Assembly (NCBI GenBank): GCA_021772775.1 | Contig: JAJFLH010000027.1 | Coordinates: 1 to 64,000, forward strand | Origin: Mariprofundus sp. | GTDB lineage: Bacteria > Pseudomonadota > Zetaproteobacteria > Mariprofundales > Mariprofundaceae | Length of the DNA: 64,000 nucleotides | Direction of reading: 5' to 3' | In this document: in pieces, positions 1-9,133 of the stretch | How the letters are laid out: each line of letters opens with the position of its first letter | How positions within the stretch are numbered: position 1 is the first letter of the stretch | Program-made: the position numbers and the translations under genes | Notes under the pieces: generated by a model | The model's input: the letters and a program-made list of their open reading frames with translations, nothing else | Told to the model about the DNA's origin: nothing | Database searches by the model: none

Positions 1-809
1 ATGTCCAGAGCTGCAGCGGATGCAACTGCAATGCCATATGTCTGCATATCATACAGTACATTCTTAGGGCTACCGCCTGGGAATACGCGATCCCAAATTG
101 CAGCAATAGGGTGAGCCGCAATTGGCATGTTGATGTTGGCATTCACATAATAGATACGAACACGTTCACCCGGTTTGGATTGTAGTACGCCACCGGTTGA
201 TTTTGGATCGTGTACGGGATCGTATTTGAATGGTTTGCCGTTAATCAGTGCATTGGTCCAGCCTTTGTTTTCCAGCAGGTCGGCGACGGAAGATCCCGCA
301 GGGAAGAGCTGTGACTGAATCAATACATATTCGCGATCAGGTTTAGGGAATTGTTTAGTATATTTCTTGGGATCAACAATGATTACGCCATACATTCCGC
401 GCGCAATATGTTCAACCATTGCGCTTGCACCACAGTGATACATATAGATACCGGCACGTTTAGGTGTGAATTTAAAGTGCTTGCTTGAACCCGGTTTGAC
501 CGGTGCGAACTCTTCTAACACATGTACTTCAGCGGCGTGAAAATCCATGGAGTGAGAGTTTTTGTTTTTCTTAGGATTGATCAGAGTGAAGTCCACGGTG
601 TCACCCTCTGTAACACGTACAACTTTACCTGGAATTGCACCATCAAAGGTCCATGCTGGATATTTGTCACCGGCATTGTTGATGACGACTTCGTTTTCCA
701 TGGCAGTCATGGTGACAGCAACCGTTTTAGCGAGTGCTGCTGGAACGCTTACACCGACAACAATAGCTGCTGCGGCACATGAGATCATGCTTGTTTTTAA
801 TAGATTCAT
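1..809 (-). CDS. nirK: Copper-containing nitrite reductase (NirK), C-terminus beyond window edge
   Basis: Periplasmic two-cupredoxin-domain enzyme that reduces nitrite to NO; 269 residues are visible and the 3' end lies outside the window. A signal peptide covers about residues 1-27. Copper ligands fit the NirK pattern: type 1 His86, Cys126, His134 and Met139; type 2 His91 and His125; Asp89 sits in the catalytic DFH segment, and His233 is placed like the second catalytic His. The Cys-to-His spacing is one residue shorter than in the classical Alcaligenes enzyme and is followed by HIARGMYG, as in the NirK class seen in nitrifiers and other lithotrophs. The ATG at 809 follows a strong GAGGAGA ribosome site. 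Two cytochrome c genes lie directly upstream on the same strand and are probable electron donors. The last type 2 His cannot be seen. Confidence 0.88.
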   Translation of the reverse strand, partial: MNLLKTSMISCAAAAIVVGVSVPAALAKTVAVTMTAMENEVVINNAGDKYPAWTFDGAIPGKVVRVTEGDTVDFTLINPKKNKNSHSMDFHAAEVHVLEEFAPVKPGSSKHFKFTPKRAGIYMYHCGASAMVEHIARGMYGVIIVDPKKYTKQFPKPDREYVLIQSQLFPAGSSVADLLENKGWTNALINGKPFKYDPVHDPKSTGGVLQSKPGERVRIYYVNANINMPIAAHPIAAIWDRVFPGGSPKNVLYDMQTYGIAVASAAALD

Positions 810-903
810 ATGTTTGTTCTCCTCTCTGTTTTTTGTATGCCCGTAGGCGGTGTGGATTCACTTTATTTTACGTGTGAATCAATTGCTAATGCTCGCGCGC
901 GAG

Positions 904-1266
904 TCATTTGGTTTGGTTGTCGCACTGACATAGCTTGCGAAGATGTTTAACGAGATCATCGATCTCATTGTCTGTAAGTGTATCTGCCCAAGGGGGCATG
1001 AGAGATGACTTGCTTATGGCAAGCCCACCCTCTTTAATCACTTTAAACAGCTCGCTGTCGGTGCGGGTGCTCATCGCTTTTGTATCAGTGTGATCTCGTG
1101 GCTGTACAGACATGTCCTGAATATTCAGCCCCATACCTTGACCGGCCATGCCATGACACTGCATACAGTAGGTACGGTAATTATCTTTTGCAGATTCGGC
1201 ACTTGCGCTGCTTATCTGTAGCAGGGATGTCATGATCAGTATGATTATAAAGCAGCAGTTATTCAT
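904..1266 (-). CDS. Periplasmic monohaem cytochrome c
   Basis: A 120-residue class I cytochrome c with a signal peptide (about residues 1-23) and one haem site CMQCH at residues 34-38. A Met-Pro-Pro segment near residue 91 probably supplies the axial Met. It overlaps the end of the upstream dihaem cytochrome gene by 8 bases and precedes nirK by about 95 bases, so the three genes look like one transcript. Inference: it carries electrons to NirK. The last residues contain an extra Cys pair (LCQC) that does not form a haem motif. Confidence 0.85.
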   Translation of the reverse strand: MNNCCFIIILIMTSLLQISSASAESAKDNYRTYCMQCHGMAGQGMGLNIQDMSVQPRDHTDTKAMSTRTDSELFKVIKEGGLAISKSSLMPPWADTLTDNEIDDLVKHLRKLCQCDNQTK

Positions 1267-1981
1267 TGTAGCTCTTCTTGGATAGATTGATCATATAATT
1301 CACCAGCTTTTGTATATTATTATCTGGCAGGTGAGCATTGGGCATCCAAACCTTGGTATCCCATGCTTGGGGGCTGCGGATATAGCTTAACATGAATTCC
1401 GCTTTTAGACGCGTACCAGCTGTATAAACCTCAGGGCCAGACAAACCTCCAAAGCCGGGTTCGATCTGATGGCAGGCCATGCAGCCGTAAATTTTATCAA
1501 ACATCATTTCGCCAAGAGGCCCTGGGGATAGTTTCGGATCATGTTTTTCATTCTGAATAAGTGATCTGTTCTCTTTGAGAGTGGCAAGGGTAGCTGCAAT
1601 GCTCTTGGCATCACTGCTATTGAGTTGGAGGTGTTGTGATAAGCTGGATGTATCAACCATGTTTCGTTTTGGGCCGGGTTTAATGTGGTTCATATAGAAC
1701 ATACCAGCCGGGCGTATGCGTTTTGGATTTTGCAACCATGTTTCAAGCCATTCCTGGCGATATTTATTGCCTGCATAAAATAGATCAGGCCCTTTACGTT
1801 GCCAGAGCGCAGCCAGTGTACTCGGTGCAGGGCCTGTTAATGCGTGACAAGAAGAGCAGTTGTGTTTGTTTAACAGATCCAGGTCACCGGCATGGGCGGG
1901 GCTTGCTGTGACAAGGCTGAATAGTGCCAGAGTTAGCAGTAGCCATTTACCCAATGGAGTTGTCATATTTAGGCTATTCAT
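1259..1981 (-). CDS. Periplasmic dihaem cytochrome c
   Basis: 240 residues with a signal peptide (about 1-31) and two haem sites, CSSCH at 42-46 and CMACH at 167-171, each in its own cytochrome c-like domain. It is the first gene of the cytochrome-cytochrome-nirK set. Met1 is preceded only by a weak purine stretch, and Met6 is an alternative start. A near-perfect 19-bp palindrome lies 112-130 bases upstream. The role as electron relay from the bc1 complex or quinol oxidation toward NirK is inferred from context. Confidence 0.82.
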   Translation of the reverse strand: MNSLNMTTPLGKWLLLTLALFSLVTASPAHAGDLDLLNKHNCSSCHALTGPAPSTLAALWQRKGPDLFYAGNKYRQEWLETWLQNPKRIRPAGMFYMNHIKPGPKRNMVDTSSLSQHLQLNSSDAKSIAATLATLKENRSLIQNEKHDPKLSPGPLGEMMFDKIYGCMACHQIEPGFGGLSGPEVYTAGTRLKAEFMLSYIRSPQAWDTKVWMPNAHLPDNNIQKLVNYMINLSKKSYNE

Positions 1982-2092
1982 TTTTCAAGTTTGTTCTTGA
2001 TATATGCAAAATATAACCCCTATAAAGAATATTTAGAATGCATTATTTCATAAGGCATATTAAGAATGTATCTTATGCTTCTGTCAAGTTTG

Positions 2093-2111
2093 GTGCGGCA
2101 AATTGTCGCAC
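2093..2111. promoter_or_regulatory. Palindromic operator-like site 1 (nirK operon side)
   Basis: GTGCGGCAAATTGTCGCAC is palindromic with a single mismatch pair. It lies 112-130 bases upstream of the dihaem cytochrome gene. Close copies occur before exbB and near 31.04 kb. The GCGnC...GnCGC layout resembles sites reported for the RegA/PrrA/RoxR family of redox response regulators; the identity of the binding protein is inference. Confidence 0.6.
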
Positions 2112-2668
2112 TCAGGTGGCTAAAAAAGCATATTGCGGAGGGCTATTCGTTCATCGGCCATCGTTTGCCATGGGAGGTTGAGAAGGCGTTATCACCTTTC
2201 CCAGTACTAGTCGGAGCACAATTCTTGATGTATAAAGTGAAGTAGTCGTCCAAAACCGACAGGTACTTGAGAGTCAGTCAGTTTCTTTCTTCTGGAGGCT
2301 ATTTTGTGATGTCCACATATTTTGGTGAATTATAACTCGTGCCCGATACTTAAGCATTTTTCCGAGGTGTTCACAGCAATTTGAGCCAAATTAATGCGAG
2401 TGCCGGGCAAATAAAGGTAGAAGCTGGCGTGGGCCATGCAGAAGGTAGAGTACCAACAGTAGGTGCTTTAGGCGACGCAGGTGCTGTCGCCGAGTAGATT
2501 TTTCTCATAGTCCGTTAGAGAGCGTTGCTTCCATCTACTGAGCTAGAGATTAACTTGAACGGTGTAGATGAAGTACGATGGTAATACCTCCGAAAAGCCA
2601 TATGCCTTGGTATGCACCGACGCGCGCTAAGGGTAAGTTGCTTAAAAGTCCGACAATACACTGATAAT

Positions 2669-2687
2669 AATTGGGGTGTCCCCAATT
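2669..2687. promoter_or_regulatory. Perfect inverted repeat upstream of exbB
   Basis: The arms AATTGGGG and CCCCAATT are separated by TGT. No T-run follows, so it is unlikely to be a terminator. It sits about 105 bases before the exbB start and just upstream of the two tandem motif copies. It could be an operator or a small repeat remnant. Confidence 0.4.
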
Positions 2688-2699
2688 GAAATAATAAGC

Positions 2700-2731
2700 T
2701 GCGACAATTCGCCGCGCGACAATTTGCCTAA
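2700..2731. promoter_or_regulatory. Tandem operator-like sites 2 and 3 (exbB side)
   Basis: Two overlapping copies of the 2093 motif with 15-base phasing: TGCGACAATTCGCCGCG starting at 2700 and CGCGACAATTTGCC starting at 2715. They lie about 60-90 bases before the exbB start, a usual position for control of a promoter. The second copy keeps only one full half-site. Confidence 0.6.
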
Positions 2732-2790
2732 TTTTAATAGCACTATTTTCTCATACGCTTCGTAGCCAGTTTTTGATGGAGAGGTGAGCT

Positions 2791-3420
2791 TTGGAGTTAA
2801 CCACGCTGATAGAAAAAGGTGGGCCGGTGATGTGGGTGCTGATTGGCTACTCTGTTGTAGCCGTCACCATAGTGCTGGAGCGGCTCATTCAATTGCAGCT
2901 GCTACCAAGTGTGAGCAGTGATTTTGATGCGTTATATCAGGTCAATGGTAAACGTATGTCTCCGGAATCAGCAATTGCCATTGGTGTGAAGCAGGCTGCA
3001 TCTGAGGGAGTAAAAGATCTGGCGCGTGTTGCATCTCGTATTGGCAGTGATCAGTTGGCTCGAATGGAGAGTGGATTACGCACACTAGCGTGGCTGGGTA
3101 ATACAGCGCCATTATTGGGCTTATTCGGGACTATTACAGGTATGATAAAAGCTTTTCAGGTGATTGAGAGTGCTGGTGGTAAAGTGGATGCGATGGTGCT
3201 TGCAGGAGGTATCTGGGAGGCGATGGTGACCACTGGTGCAGGGTTGGCCGTTGCGATCCCTGTACTGTTTCTTCTGCATTTCCTGGAGGGGTTGGTGGAT
3301 CGTCGCGCCAAGTCGATGCAGCGGGTGGCATCGATGGTGATTGAGAAGCTGCCACATGCGCCAGAGAACAGTGTGAATGACCAGATTAAACACGGGAGAA
3401 GTCTGGCCCATGCAATTTGA
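2791..3420 (+). CDS. exbB: ExbB/TolQ/MotA-family proton channel
   Basis: 209 residues with three membrane segments (about 12-30, 101-123, 147-167) and the MotA/TolQ/ExbB core motif around TAPLLGLFGTITG at 106-117. It uses the proton gradient to energise TonB. The start is TTG at 2791 with GAGGTGAG just upstream; the nearby ATG at 2776 is followed at once by a stop. It is the first gene of a compact run exbB-exbD-tonB-receptor, so this energising complex is dedicated to the neighbouring receptor. Confidence 0.88.
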   Translation: MELTTLIEKGGPVMWVLIGYSVVAVTIVLERLIQLQLLPSVSSDFDALYQVNGKRMSPESAIAIGVKQAASEGVKDLARVASRIGSDQLARMESGLRTLAWLGNTAPLLGLFGTITGMIKAFQVIESAGGKVDAMVLAGGIWEAMVTTGAGLAVAIPVLFLLHFLEGLVDRRAKSMQRVASMVIEKLPHAPENSVNDQIKHGRSLAHAI

Positions 3421-3820
3421 GGGTACACGCCGAAGTGGTCAGGCTCCCAATCTGACACCGCTAATCGACATTGTTTTCCTGCTGCTGGTATTTTTTATGC
3501 TCACAGCTCACTTCGTTAAAGACGAAGGGATCCCCATTGAGCTGCCGGAAGCCCTTAGTGCGATCTCACTTGAAGATAAGCAACCACTTGAAATTGCGAT
3601 CACAGGATCCGGCATGATCAGCATAGCAGGAGAGCAGGTTTCAGCTAATGCACTATCCAAGCAGCTCTCCGCACTACTTGCCAAAAGAGATGAGAAGCGG
3701 GTGGTGATTCGCGGCGATAGCGAGGTGAGCCTAGGTATCTCAGTGAAGCTTATTGATGCTGCTCGTCAGGCTGGAGCAAGCGGAGTAGATATTGTGACAG
3801 AGCAGCCAGATAGATCTTAA
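3410..3820 (+). CDS. exbD: ExbD/TolR-family protein
   Basis: 136 residues with one N-terminal membrane helix containing the family Asp in PLIDIVFLLLVFF, followed by a periplasmic domain. The chosen ATG at 3410 has a GGGAG ribosome site and overlaps the end of exbB by 11 bases, indicating translational coupling. It forms the proton-driven motor with ExbB and TonB. Confidence 0.88.
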   Translation: MQFEGTRRSGQAPNLTPLIDIVFLLLVFFMLTAHFVKDEGIPIELPEALSAISLEDKQPLEIAITGSGMISIAGEQVSANALSKQLSALLAKRDEKRVVIRGDSEVSLGISVKLIDAARQAGASGVDIVTEQPDRS

Positions 3821-3821
3821 A

Positions 3822-4547
3822 GTGAGTGCAAATGTTTTGTCATCAGATCCAAGCTTTCACTTCCCAATGCGTTATGGGGCGTTTGCCGTGTCGCTGCTAT
3901 TACATGGTTTGATCTTTGCAGATTATGGAGGACAAGTAGCTGCAATGTCACCGCAACCGATTCAATCAGTAACACGTTTGAGTTTTCTTGCTCCCCCACC
4001 TGAAGCTGTCGTGGTTCCTGAAGTGATTGAGCCGGTGATTCCTGAGCTGCAACCGGAAACGCTGGAAATCAAGCCGGTAGAGAAAGTAGAGCATAAAGTT
4101 GTGAAAAAAAAGGCTAAAGAGATGGTGGTTGAGCCGGTTCAGGCAGTGGTTCAAGAAGTGCTTCAGGAGCAGCTCATTCAACCGGATCCTGTGGCAGTCG
4201 TGGCGCAGGCAGTAGCTGTTTCTGCTGTGCAACCACAAGTTGATGAAGGGTTGATCAAGCGTGAAACAGAACGCTATCTGACTGAAGTGATGGCTCATAT
4301 TGAAAAGCATAAATGGTATCCAAAGGCGGCCAGGCGCAGAGGTGTTGAAGGCGAGGTACATGTCCGTTTTGTCTTGCATCATGATGGGTCTACGGAAGGA
4401 CTTCGTGTGGAAAGTGGGCCTTCAATGCTCGTGGCTGCAGCCAGAAAGGCAGTTGAGAAGGCGATGCCAATGCCTTCCCCTCCGGCTGGTGTTCATTGCC
4501 CGCTGGAGTGCGAATTCCGAATGCGTTTCAACCTGAATGCATCCTGA
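3822..4547 (+). CDS. tonB: TonB energy-transducing protein
   Basis: 241 residues. The N-terminal membrane helix (about 18-33) carries Ser24-xxx-His28, the SxxxH pattern that contacts ExbB/ExbD. A Val/Pro/Glu/Lys-rich spacer (about 55-140) spans the periplasm, and a C-terminal TonB domain (about 145-240) includes WYPKAARRRG. The start is GTG at 3822, one base after the exbD stop, so translation is probably coupled. No strong independent ribosome site is visible. Confidence 0.88.
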   Translation: MSANVLSSDPSFHFPMRYGAFAVSLLLHGLIFADYGGQVAAMSPQPIQSVTRLSFLAPPPEAVVVPEVIEPVIPELQPETLEIKPVEKVEHKVVKKKAKEMVVEPVQAVVQEVLQEQLIQPDPVAVVAQAVAVSAVQPQVDEGLIKRETERYLTEVMAHIEKHKWYPKAARRRGVEGEVHVRFVLHHDGSTEGLRVESGPSMLVAAARKAVEKAMPMPSPPAGVHCPLECEFRMRFNLNAS

Positions 4548-4577
4548 AGGTGAAGATATCAAAGAGTGGGAGAAGAG

Positions 4578-6791
4578 ATGAATCCAAAAACAAAAAGCAG
4601 TGTGACAGGGGCATTGGGTCTGTCCGTCCTGTTGATGATGCCAAGTATAAGCAGTGCCGCAGATATGGGACTTATGCAGGTGGACTCGACTACGATTGAT
4701 GATCGTTTTGAATCCAAGCGCGGGGAGCCCTCCAATATATCGGTGATATCCGGAACAAAGGTGGAGAAGGCCCATGCCGAAAATATCAAACAGATTCTCG
4801 ATGCGATTCCTGGTGTCACAGCGGAACTGCAGAGCCAAGACTCGTTAAAAATCCATATTCGAGGTGTGGAAAATCAACGCTTTATGGGTGAAAAGCCGGG
4901 TGTCGCTGTGGTCATTGATGGGGTGCCGGTATTCGAGCGCACGGGCCGGGTGAATATCAATATGGATGACATCGAGTCGATCAAGGTGATTAAGGGCGGA
5001 GCCTCTTATCTCTTTGGTGATGATGCTTTGGCCGGAGCGGTGATTATTACCACCAAACGAGGTGCTAAAATGGCTGGAGGGCAGGTTTCAGGAGAAGCAG
5101 GCAGCTTTGGTTCCGCGCGTGGTTTGGCACGAGCAGGATTTGCTGGTGATTCTGTTTCAGGGCATGTGCAGCTCAGTCGCCGGGAAGCGAATAGTTATTA
5201 TTTTCAAGGAGGCTACAAAGCCGATTATTTGAATGGAAAATTGCAAGGCTATCTATCAGATACGAGTGATCTCACCTTCGGCTGGGAGGTGGCCAAGCGC
5301 TTCAAGGATAGTCACGGCACGGTAACAGGTGTTACGCAGGCAGCGCTTGATTCGACCAGTGTGGCTGGCCGTGATTACGCTCGAAACTATAACGTGGATC
5401 TTGGTAAATATTACCTCACCTATGCCAACGATATTTCGGAAAGCAGTAACCTGATGCTCAACCTTTACCAGTTTGGTGATCATACAAACTTCTGGACGGC
5501 CCCGATTCGCACCGATGTGAACCGTTTACCGGTTATCGATGTGAATGCGTACCAGAACAGTAATGACTACAAACAGACTCAGCGTGGTGTGAAGGGTGAA
5601 TGGCGTAATGGTGGAGAAAGACTCGCCTGGATGAGTGCATTTGATTTGCGCGATAATAGTTATAAAAACAAGGTTTCTATCCTGCAGGACTTTCGAGTCA
5701 GTGCATTCAGTCCAATCACAACAGCAGGAACAGTCATAGCTGATAATAAAACGAAAGAGCGCATGTATGCCGCCTACGGAGAGTTAAAGTTCAGTCTGAC
5801 TGATGCGCTTACTGCGACATTGAACGGGCGCTATGATCACATCAAGCTCAGTTATGAAGATTATTTGCCAGCAGCTCCGGCCGCGAGTCTTTCCAAAAGT
5901 TTCAATGTGGGTTCATGGCGTGGAGGTATCAATTATGACTTCAACGATTCAGTTTCATTGTACTCTAATGTTTCGACTGGTTTCCGTGCTCCAACGATTA
6001 ATCAGCTCTTTGCGGGCACGATTACGCTAAATGGCAATGTTGCAGCCAATCCCAATCTAAAACCTGAGCAAGCCTATAACTATGAAATTGGGTTGCGCGG
6101 CAGGCTAGATGTCGTTGGTGGCGTTGAATGGGATATCGCTGCATTCCAAATAGACCGCAAGAATTTTATTCTCAATGTGGCAGGTCAATATGCTAATCCG
6201 CTCAGAGGTGTTACGGATCAATATCAGAATATTGGTGGTAGTCGTAACCGTGGTGTCGAATTGGCTGTGAAGAGCGATCAGGATCAGATGTTTTCGATGG
6301 ATGTCGCTTACACATTCCTGGATGCGAAATTCACCCAGTATGACAATTTTAACCTGCTGCTTGGTAACCGGTTCAGTCCGGCACCGGGCGCGAGTACCAT
6401 CGTTCCCTACAATAATAGTGGTAATGTCGTGCCACGCGTACCCAAACACAAACTTTTCCTGGCTGCGCGCCTGAAACCATTTTCCGGTTTTACGCTGACC
6501 GGTGAAATGAATGCCCAAGGGTCCTATTTTGCTGATGAGATCAATCAGGAAAAGATAGGTGGTCATGCACTGTTTGATCTGATCGCCAACTATGATTTTG
6601 CTACCGGAGCCAATAATAGGGTGAAGTGGGCACTGTTTACGCGCATGGATAATGTGCTGGATAGGCAAGTCTACAACACGGCTCGCGGCTATACCGACAG
6701 CAATGGCGACTTTATCTACAACGCCGAAGACCTCTCTATCGTGGTCAATCCCGGACGAAGCTGGAGCGCCGGTATATCGGCAACATTTTAA
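4578..6791 (+). CDS. TonB-dependent outer-membrane receptor
   Basis: 737 residues: signal peptide (about 1-28), plug domain with IPGV, IRGV and VVIDGVPV motifs, then a 22-strand-type barrel ending in a terminal Phe. The ATG at 4578 has GGGAGA upstream and is preferred to the GTG at 4566. It imports a scarce ligand across the outer membrane using the ExbBD-TonB genes just before it. The ligand is not visible in the sequence. Context (copper nitrite reductase upstream, His-rich and LTxxQ-type periplasmic proteins downstream) suggests a metal such as copper or an iron chelate; this is inference. Confidence 0.88.
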   Translation: MNPKTKSSVTGALGLSVLLMMPSISSAADMGLMQVDSTTIDDRFESKRGEPSNISVISGTKVEKAHAENIKQILDAIPGVTAELQSQDSLKIHIRGVENQRFMGEKPGVAVVIDGVPVFERTGRVNINMDDIESIKVIKGGASYLFGDDALAGAVIITTKRGAKMAGGQVSGEAGSFGSARGLARAGFAGDSVSGHVQLSRREANSYYFQGGYKADYLNGKLQGYLSDTSDLTFGWEVAKRFKDSHGTVTGVTQAALDSTSVAGRDYARNYNVDLGKYYLTYANDISESSNLMLNLYQFGDHTNFWTAPIRTDVNRLPVIDVNAYQNSNDYKQTQRGVKGEWRNGGERLAWMSAFDLRDNSYKNKVSILQDFRVSAFSPITTAGTVIADNKTKERMYAAYGELKFSLTDALTATLNGRYDHIKLSYEDYLPAAPAASLSKSFNVGSWRGGINYDFNDSVSLYSNVSTGFRAPTINQLFAGTITLNGNVAANPNLKPEQAYNYEIGLRGRLDVVGGVEWDIAAFQIDRKNFILNVAGQYANPLRGVTDQYQNIGGSRNRGVELAVKSDQDQMFSMDVAYTFLDAKFTQYDNFNLLLGNRFSPAPGASTIVPYNNSGNVVPRVPKHKLFLAARLKPFSGFTLTGEMNAQGSYFADEINQEKIGGHALFDLIANYDFATGANNRVKWALFTRMDNVLDRQVYNTARGYTDSNGDFIYNAEDLSIVVNPGRSWSAGISATF

Positions 6792-6817
6792 TGCAAGTTA
6801 AATCAATGGAGAAGTAT

Positions 6818-7309
6818 ATGAATAAACATCTAATTATAGCCACTGCAGCTATGTTGCTTGCCATGCCAACACAGGCTACAGCAACAGATAGAGCTGTCAG
6901 CTCTTATTCGACAGAGGGCAAGGTATCTACAAGTTATAAAACATCGAGCCATTACAAGATACCGGGAACAAGTCCGAGCTATATTCGTAATATTTTGAAA
7001 AAAGCAGCTCGAATTGGCTTGACCGATAAGCAGTTCAAAGAGCTTGGTGGCTTGCTGGTTGAGGCGGAAACAGGAGCTGCAGAAGCGCATGCGCAGGCAG
7101 AGCTTACCGTGGCCAAATTCCGGACTCGGCTGCACAGTGGTCATTTAAGTGACAAGGAGATTCATACATACACTTCACGTATGGGTGAGCTTCGATCTGC
7201 TAAATTGCAGGCCAACTTGATGGCATCGGTGAGAGCTTCACGTCTACTGACTGCTGAGCAGAAATCAAAACTGTATGCCGGAAAAAAGTCAGTGGGCTTT
7301 AAAAAGTGA
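6818..7309 (+). CDS. LTxxQ-type (Spy/CpxP-like) periplasmic protein
   Basis: 163 residues with a signal peptide (about 1-23) and a helical mature part. Two LTxxQ-like motifs, IGLTDKQ and LLTAEQK, stand at the start and end of the helical region, as in the Spy/CpxP/CnrX fold of periplasmic chaperones and metal sensors. The ATG at 6818 follows GGAGAAG and is preferred to the ATG at 6791 that overlaps the receptor stop. Its place between a TonB receptor and a membrane ferredoxin suggests a metal-sensing or chaperone role; unproven. Confidence 0.65.
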   Translation: MNKHLIIATAAMLLAMPTQATATDRAVSSYSTEGKVSTSYKTSSHYKIPGTSPSYIRNILKKAARIGLTDKQFKELGGLLVEAETGAAEAHAQAELTVAKFRTRLHSGHLSDKEIHTYTSRMGELRSAKLQANLMASVRASRLLTAEQKSKLYAGKKSVGFKK

Positions 7310-8100
7310 AAGCTGGAGTATGGATGGGGGCCACGCTTGTCGTGGCTCTCTTCAGCTTCACTGCGCAAGCCGCAATGGTCTGGTCACCAGTGCCTGTGGA
7401 GAAGGGGCATGGTGGTCATGATCGTCGTGCAGGCAAGTCCTATCTGCTAGAGAACGGTGATGGAGCGAATCTTCACCTCATCAGTCCGAAGCTTGAATCA
7501 AAAGAGATTAGTGCAATATCAGGTCGGGTAAGTGTAAAACCGATGGGCATGGATAATTACCATGCTTTAGTCGCGATCAGAAATATTGATCACAGACACG
7601 AATCTGCCATTCGTTACGTCTACATGTTCGGTAAACCGTCGAAAGAGTCGCCTTCGCGTTTGATGGGGTATGAAAAATCGGCTCTGGAGATTGAACCTGC
7701 TCCGTATGCCAGAGAGCACTGGCGTTATTACTCCAGTACAGATGCTCAATTCATCATTCGCTTTAAAGGTGAAGTGATCGCAGGTGCTGAAGTAATCATG
7801 CAGACATCCAATGGAACACGAAGCACTTTTACCAGTGATGCTGAAGGGCGACTGACTGTGCCGCTTCCTGAAGACTTTTCTGACGTGAAGGCGGGGCGCA
7901 GGGCAAACCGTGCCGCCGAATTTATGCTGACTACAGAGCGTGAGGATGGTGCTGATATCTACATCACTTCGTTCTCAGCCGGATATCACGTTAACCCGAA
8001 CCACTGGCAGTCCACAGAGCTTGCTCTTGCAGTCGTTGCTGGAGGCATGCTGCTTGGTGGGTTGATCACCTGGCGTAGTCGTCGCCGTAAGGAGAAATAA
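7306..8100 (+). CDS. Unknown periplasmic membrane-anchored protein, DUF4198-like
   Basis: 264 residues: N-terminal signal sequence, a periplasmic region with a His-rich patch near the mature N-terminus (HGGHD), a beta-rich segment resembling carboxypeptidase-regulatory/DUF4198 folds (GAEVIMQTSNG...DAEGRLTVPLP), and a C-terminal membrane helix (about 237-255) followed by a basic tail. The start is GTG overlapping the previous stop (GTGA). An ATG at 7324 with CTGGAG upstream is a credible alternative. DUF4198-type proteins accompany nickel/cobalt and other metal transporters, which fits the operon, but the family call is tentative. Confidence 0.55.
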   Translation: MKAGVWMGATLVVALFSFTAQAAMVWSPVPVEKGHGGHDRRAGKSYLLENGDGANLHLISPKLESKEISAISGRVSVKPMGMDNYHALVAIRNIDHRHESAIRYVYMFGKPSKESPSRLMGYEKSALEIEPAPYAREHWRYYSSTDAQFIIRFKGEVIAGAEVIMQTSNGTRSTFTSDAEGRLTVPLPEDFSDVKAGRRANRAAEFMLTTEREDGADIYITSFSAGYHVNPNHWQSTELALAVVAGGMLLGGLITWRSRRRKEK

Positions 8101-8101
8101 T

Positions 8102-9133
8102 ATGCCTGTCTGGAAAAATCTTTCAGTGATCCGAAAAGTGGTGCAGCTGCTGGCGTTTCTGTTCCTGGTTTACGGGTCGGTATTTGTTGGGTTCTATTCG
8201 GCGGATAAATTATCTGGCGCTTTTCCAGTGCTCGCCTGTGCATATGATGCCAAAACAGCGGATTACTGTGTTCTGATTCCGCTGCAGCATCAATTCGGGC
8301 ATCGCTTGGGGCCGGCACTTTCAGCGGGGATGTTCAGTTTCAGTCTGATCCTGCCTATTCTCACGACACTGGGTACATTCCTGATTCTATTTGTAGTGCT
8401 GAACAAGGCATTTTGTGGCTGGCTCTGCCCTCTCGGATTTTTCCAGGAGGTGCTTGGCATGATTGGGCAGAAGCTTCGCTTAAAGCGCACTGAGTCGCTG
8501 GATCCGGAACTGCTTGATCGTATAAGGCCAGCCAAATGGCTGATGTTGGGACTGTTGGTAGTGCTCTTCCCTCTGGCATCGGGACTTGGTTTTGTTGGCA
8601 GTGAACTGGGGGATCCATTCTGTAAGATTTGTCCGAGCCGAATTCTCACTTCACTGGCTGCGGGCCAGTTGAATCAGCTCTATATCGATACATCTTCGCT
8701 CGGCTATATGATTCTGTCGATCCTTGCCGATACACTGTTTGGCCTGATTCTGGTTCTCTCACTCACCATGCGCCAGCCATTTTGCCGTATATGCCCATTG
8801 CTAGCGATGCATGCGTTGTTCAGAAAAGTTGGTTTGGTAAAGCTGGTGAAAAACTATACAAGCCGTTGTGATAAGTGTGGTCTATGTGCGAAGGCTTGTC
8901 CGATGGATATTCGTGAGATTCATACATCCAAAGAGAAAGATATTCTCTTTCCTGACTGCACACTGTGCGGCCGCTGTGTGGAGTTCTGCCCTGATAAAGG
9001 AGTGATGGCATTGAAGTACGTCGTGATTCCTATCAAGGTCTCTGATCCGCAATATTTCAAAGAACGTAACAGAGCACAGAAGAAGTGGGAGGGTAAACAG
9101 AAACCATCCCGTCGTGTGAAAAAGGCTTCGTGA
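8102..9133 (+). CDS. NapH/NosR-like membrane polyferredoxin
   Basis: 343 residues with several membrane helices and cysteine motifs typical of NapH/NosR/CcoG-type proteins: CGWLCPLG, CKICPSR and CRICP in the membrane part, then two 4Fe-4S ferredoxin motifs (CDKCGLCAKACP and CTLCGRCVEFCP) near residues 258-297. It would pass electrons across or along the inner membrane. ATG at 8102 follows AAGGAG. It is tightly linked to the SafE-like gene (stop and start share a base). In nitrous-oxide and nitrate respiration such proteins mature or reduce periplasmic metalloenzymes; here a link with metal import is inferred. Confidence 0.82.
   Translation: MPVWKNLSVIRKVVQLLAFLFLVYGSVFVGFYSADKLSGAFPVLACAYDAKTADYCVLIPLQHQFGHRLGPALSAGMFSFSLILPILTTLGTFLILFVVLNKAFCGWLCPLGFFQEVLGMIGQKLRLKRTESLDPELLDRIRPAKWLMLGLLVVLFPLASGLGFVGSELGDPFCKICPSRILTSLAAGQLNQLYIDTSSLGYMILSILADTLFGLILVLSLTMRQPFCRICPLLAMHALFRKVGLVKLVKNYTSRCDKCGLCAKACPMDIREIHTSKEKDILFPDCTLCGRCVEFCPDKGVMALKYVVIPIKVSDPQYFKERNRAQKKWEGKQKPSRRVKKAS

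Larger units (their letters stand above)
1982..2790. other. Divergent intergenic control region, no convincing gene
   Basis: About 0.8 kb between the leftward nirK operon and the rightward TonB operon. It contains three copies of a TGCGRCAAWTYGYCGC-like motif (listed separately) and a perfect AATTGGGG/CCCCAATT palindrome. An open frame at 2354-2497 of 47 codons has no good start codon or ribosome site and is not called. No similarity to known proteins was recognised in any frame; parts may be decayed sequence. Confidence 0.6.

Noticed and set aside
2354-2497. 47-codon frame in the nirK-exbB intergenic region
   Set aside because: No start codon with ribosome site and no recognised family; kept only as a note in the intergenic entry.
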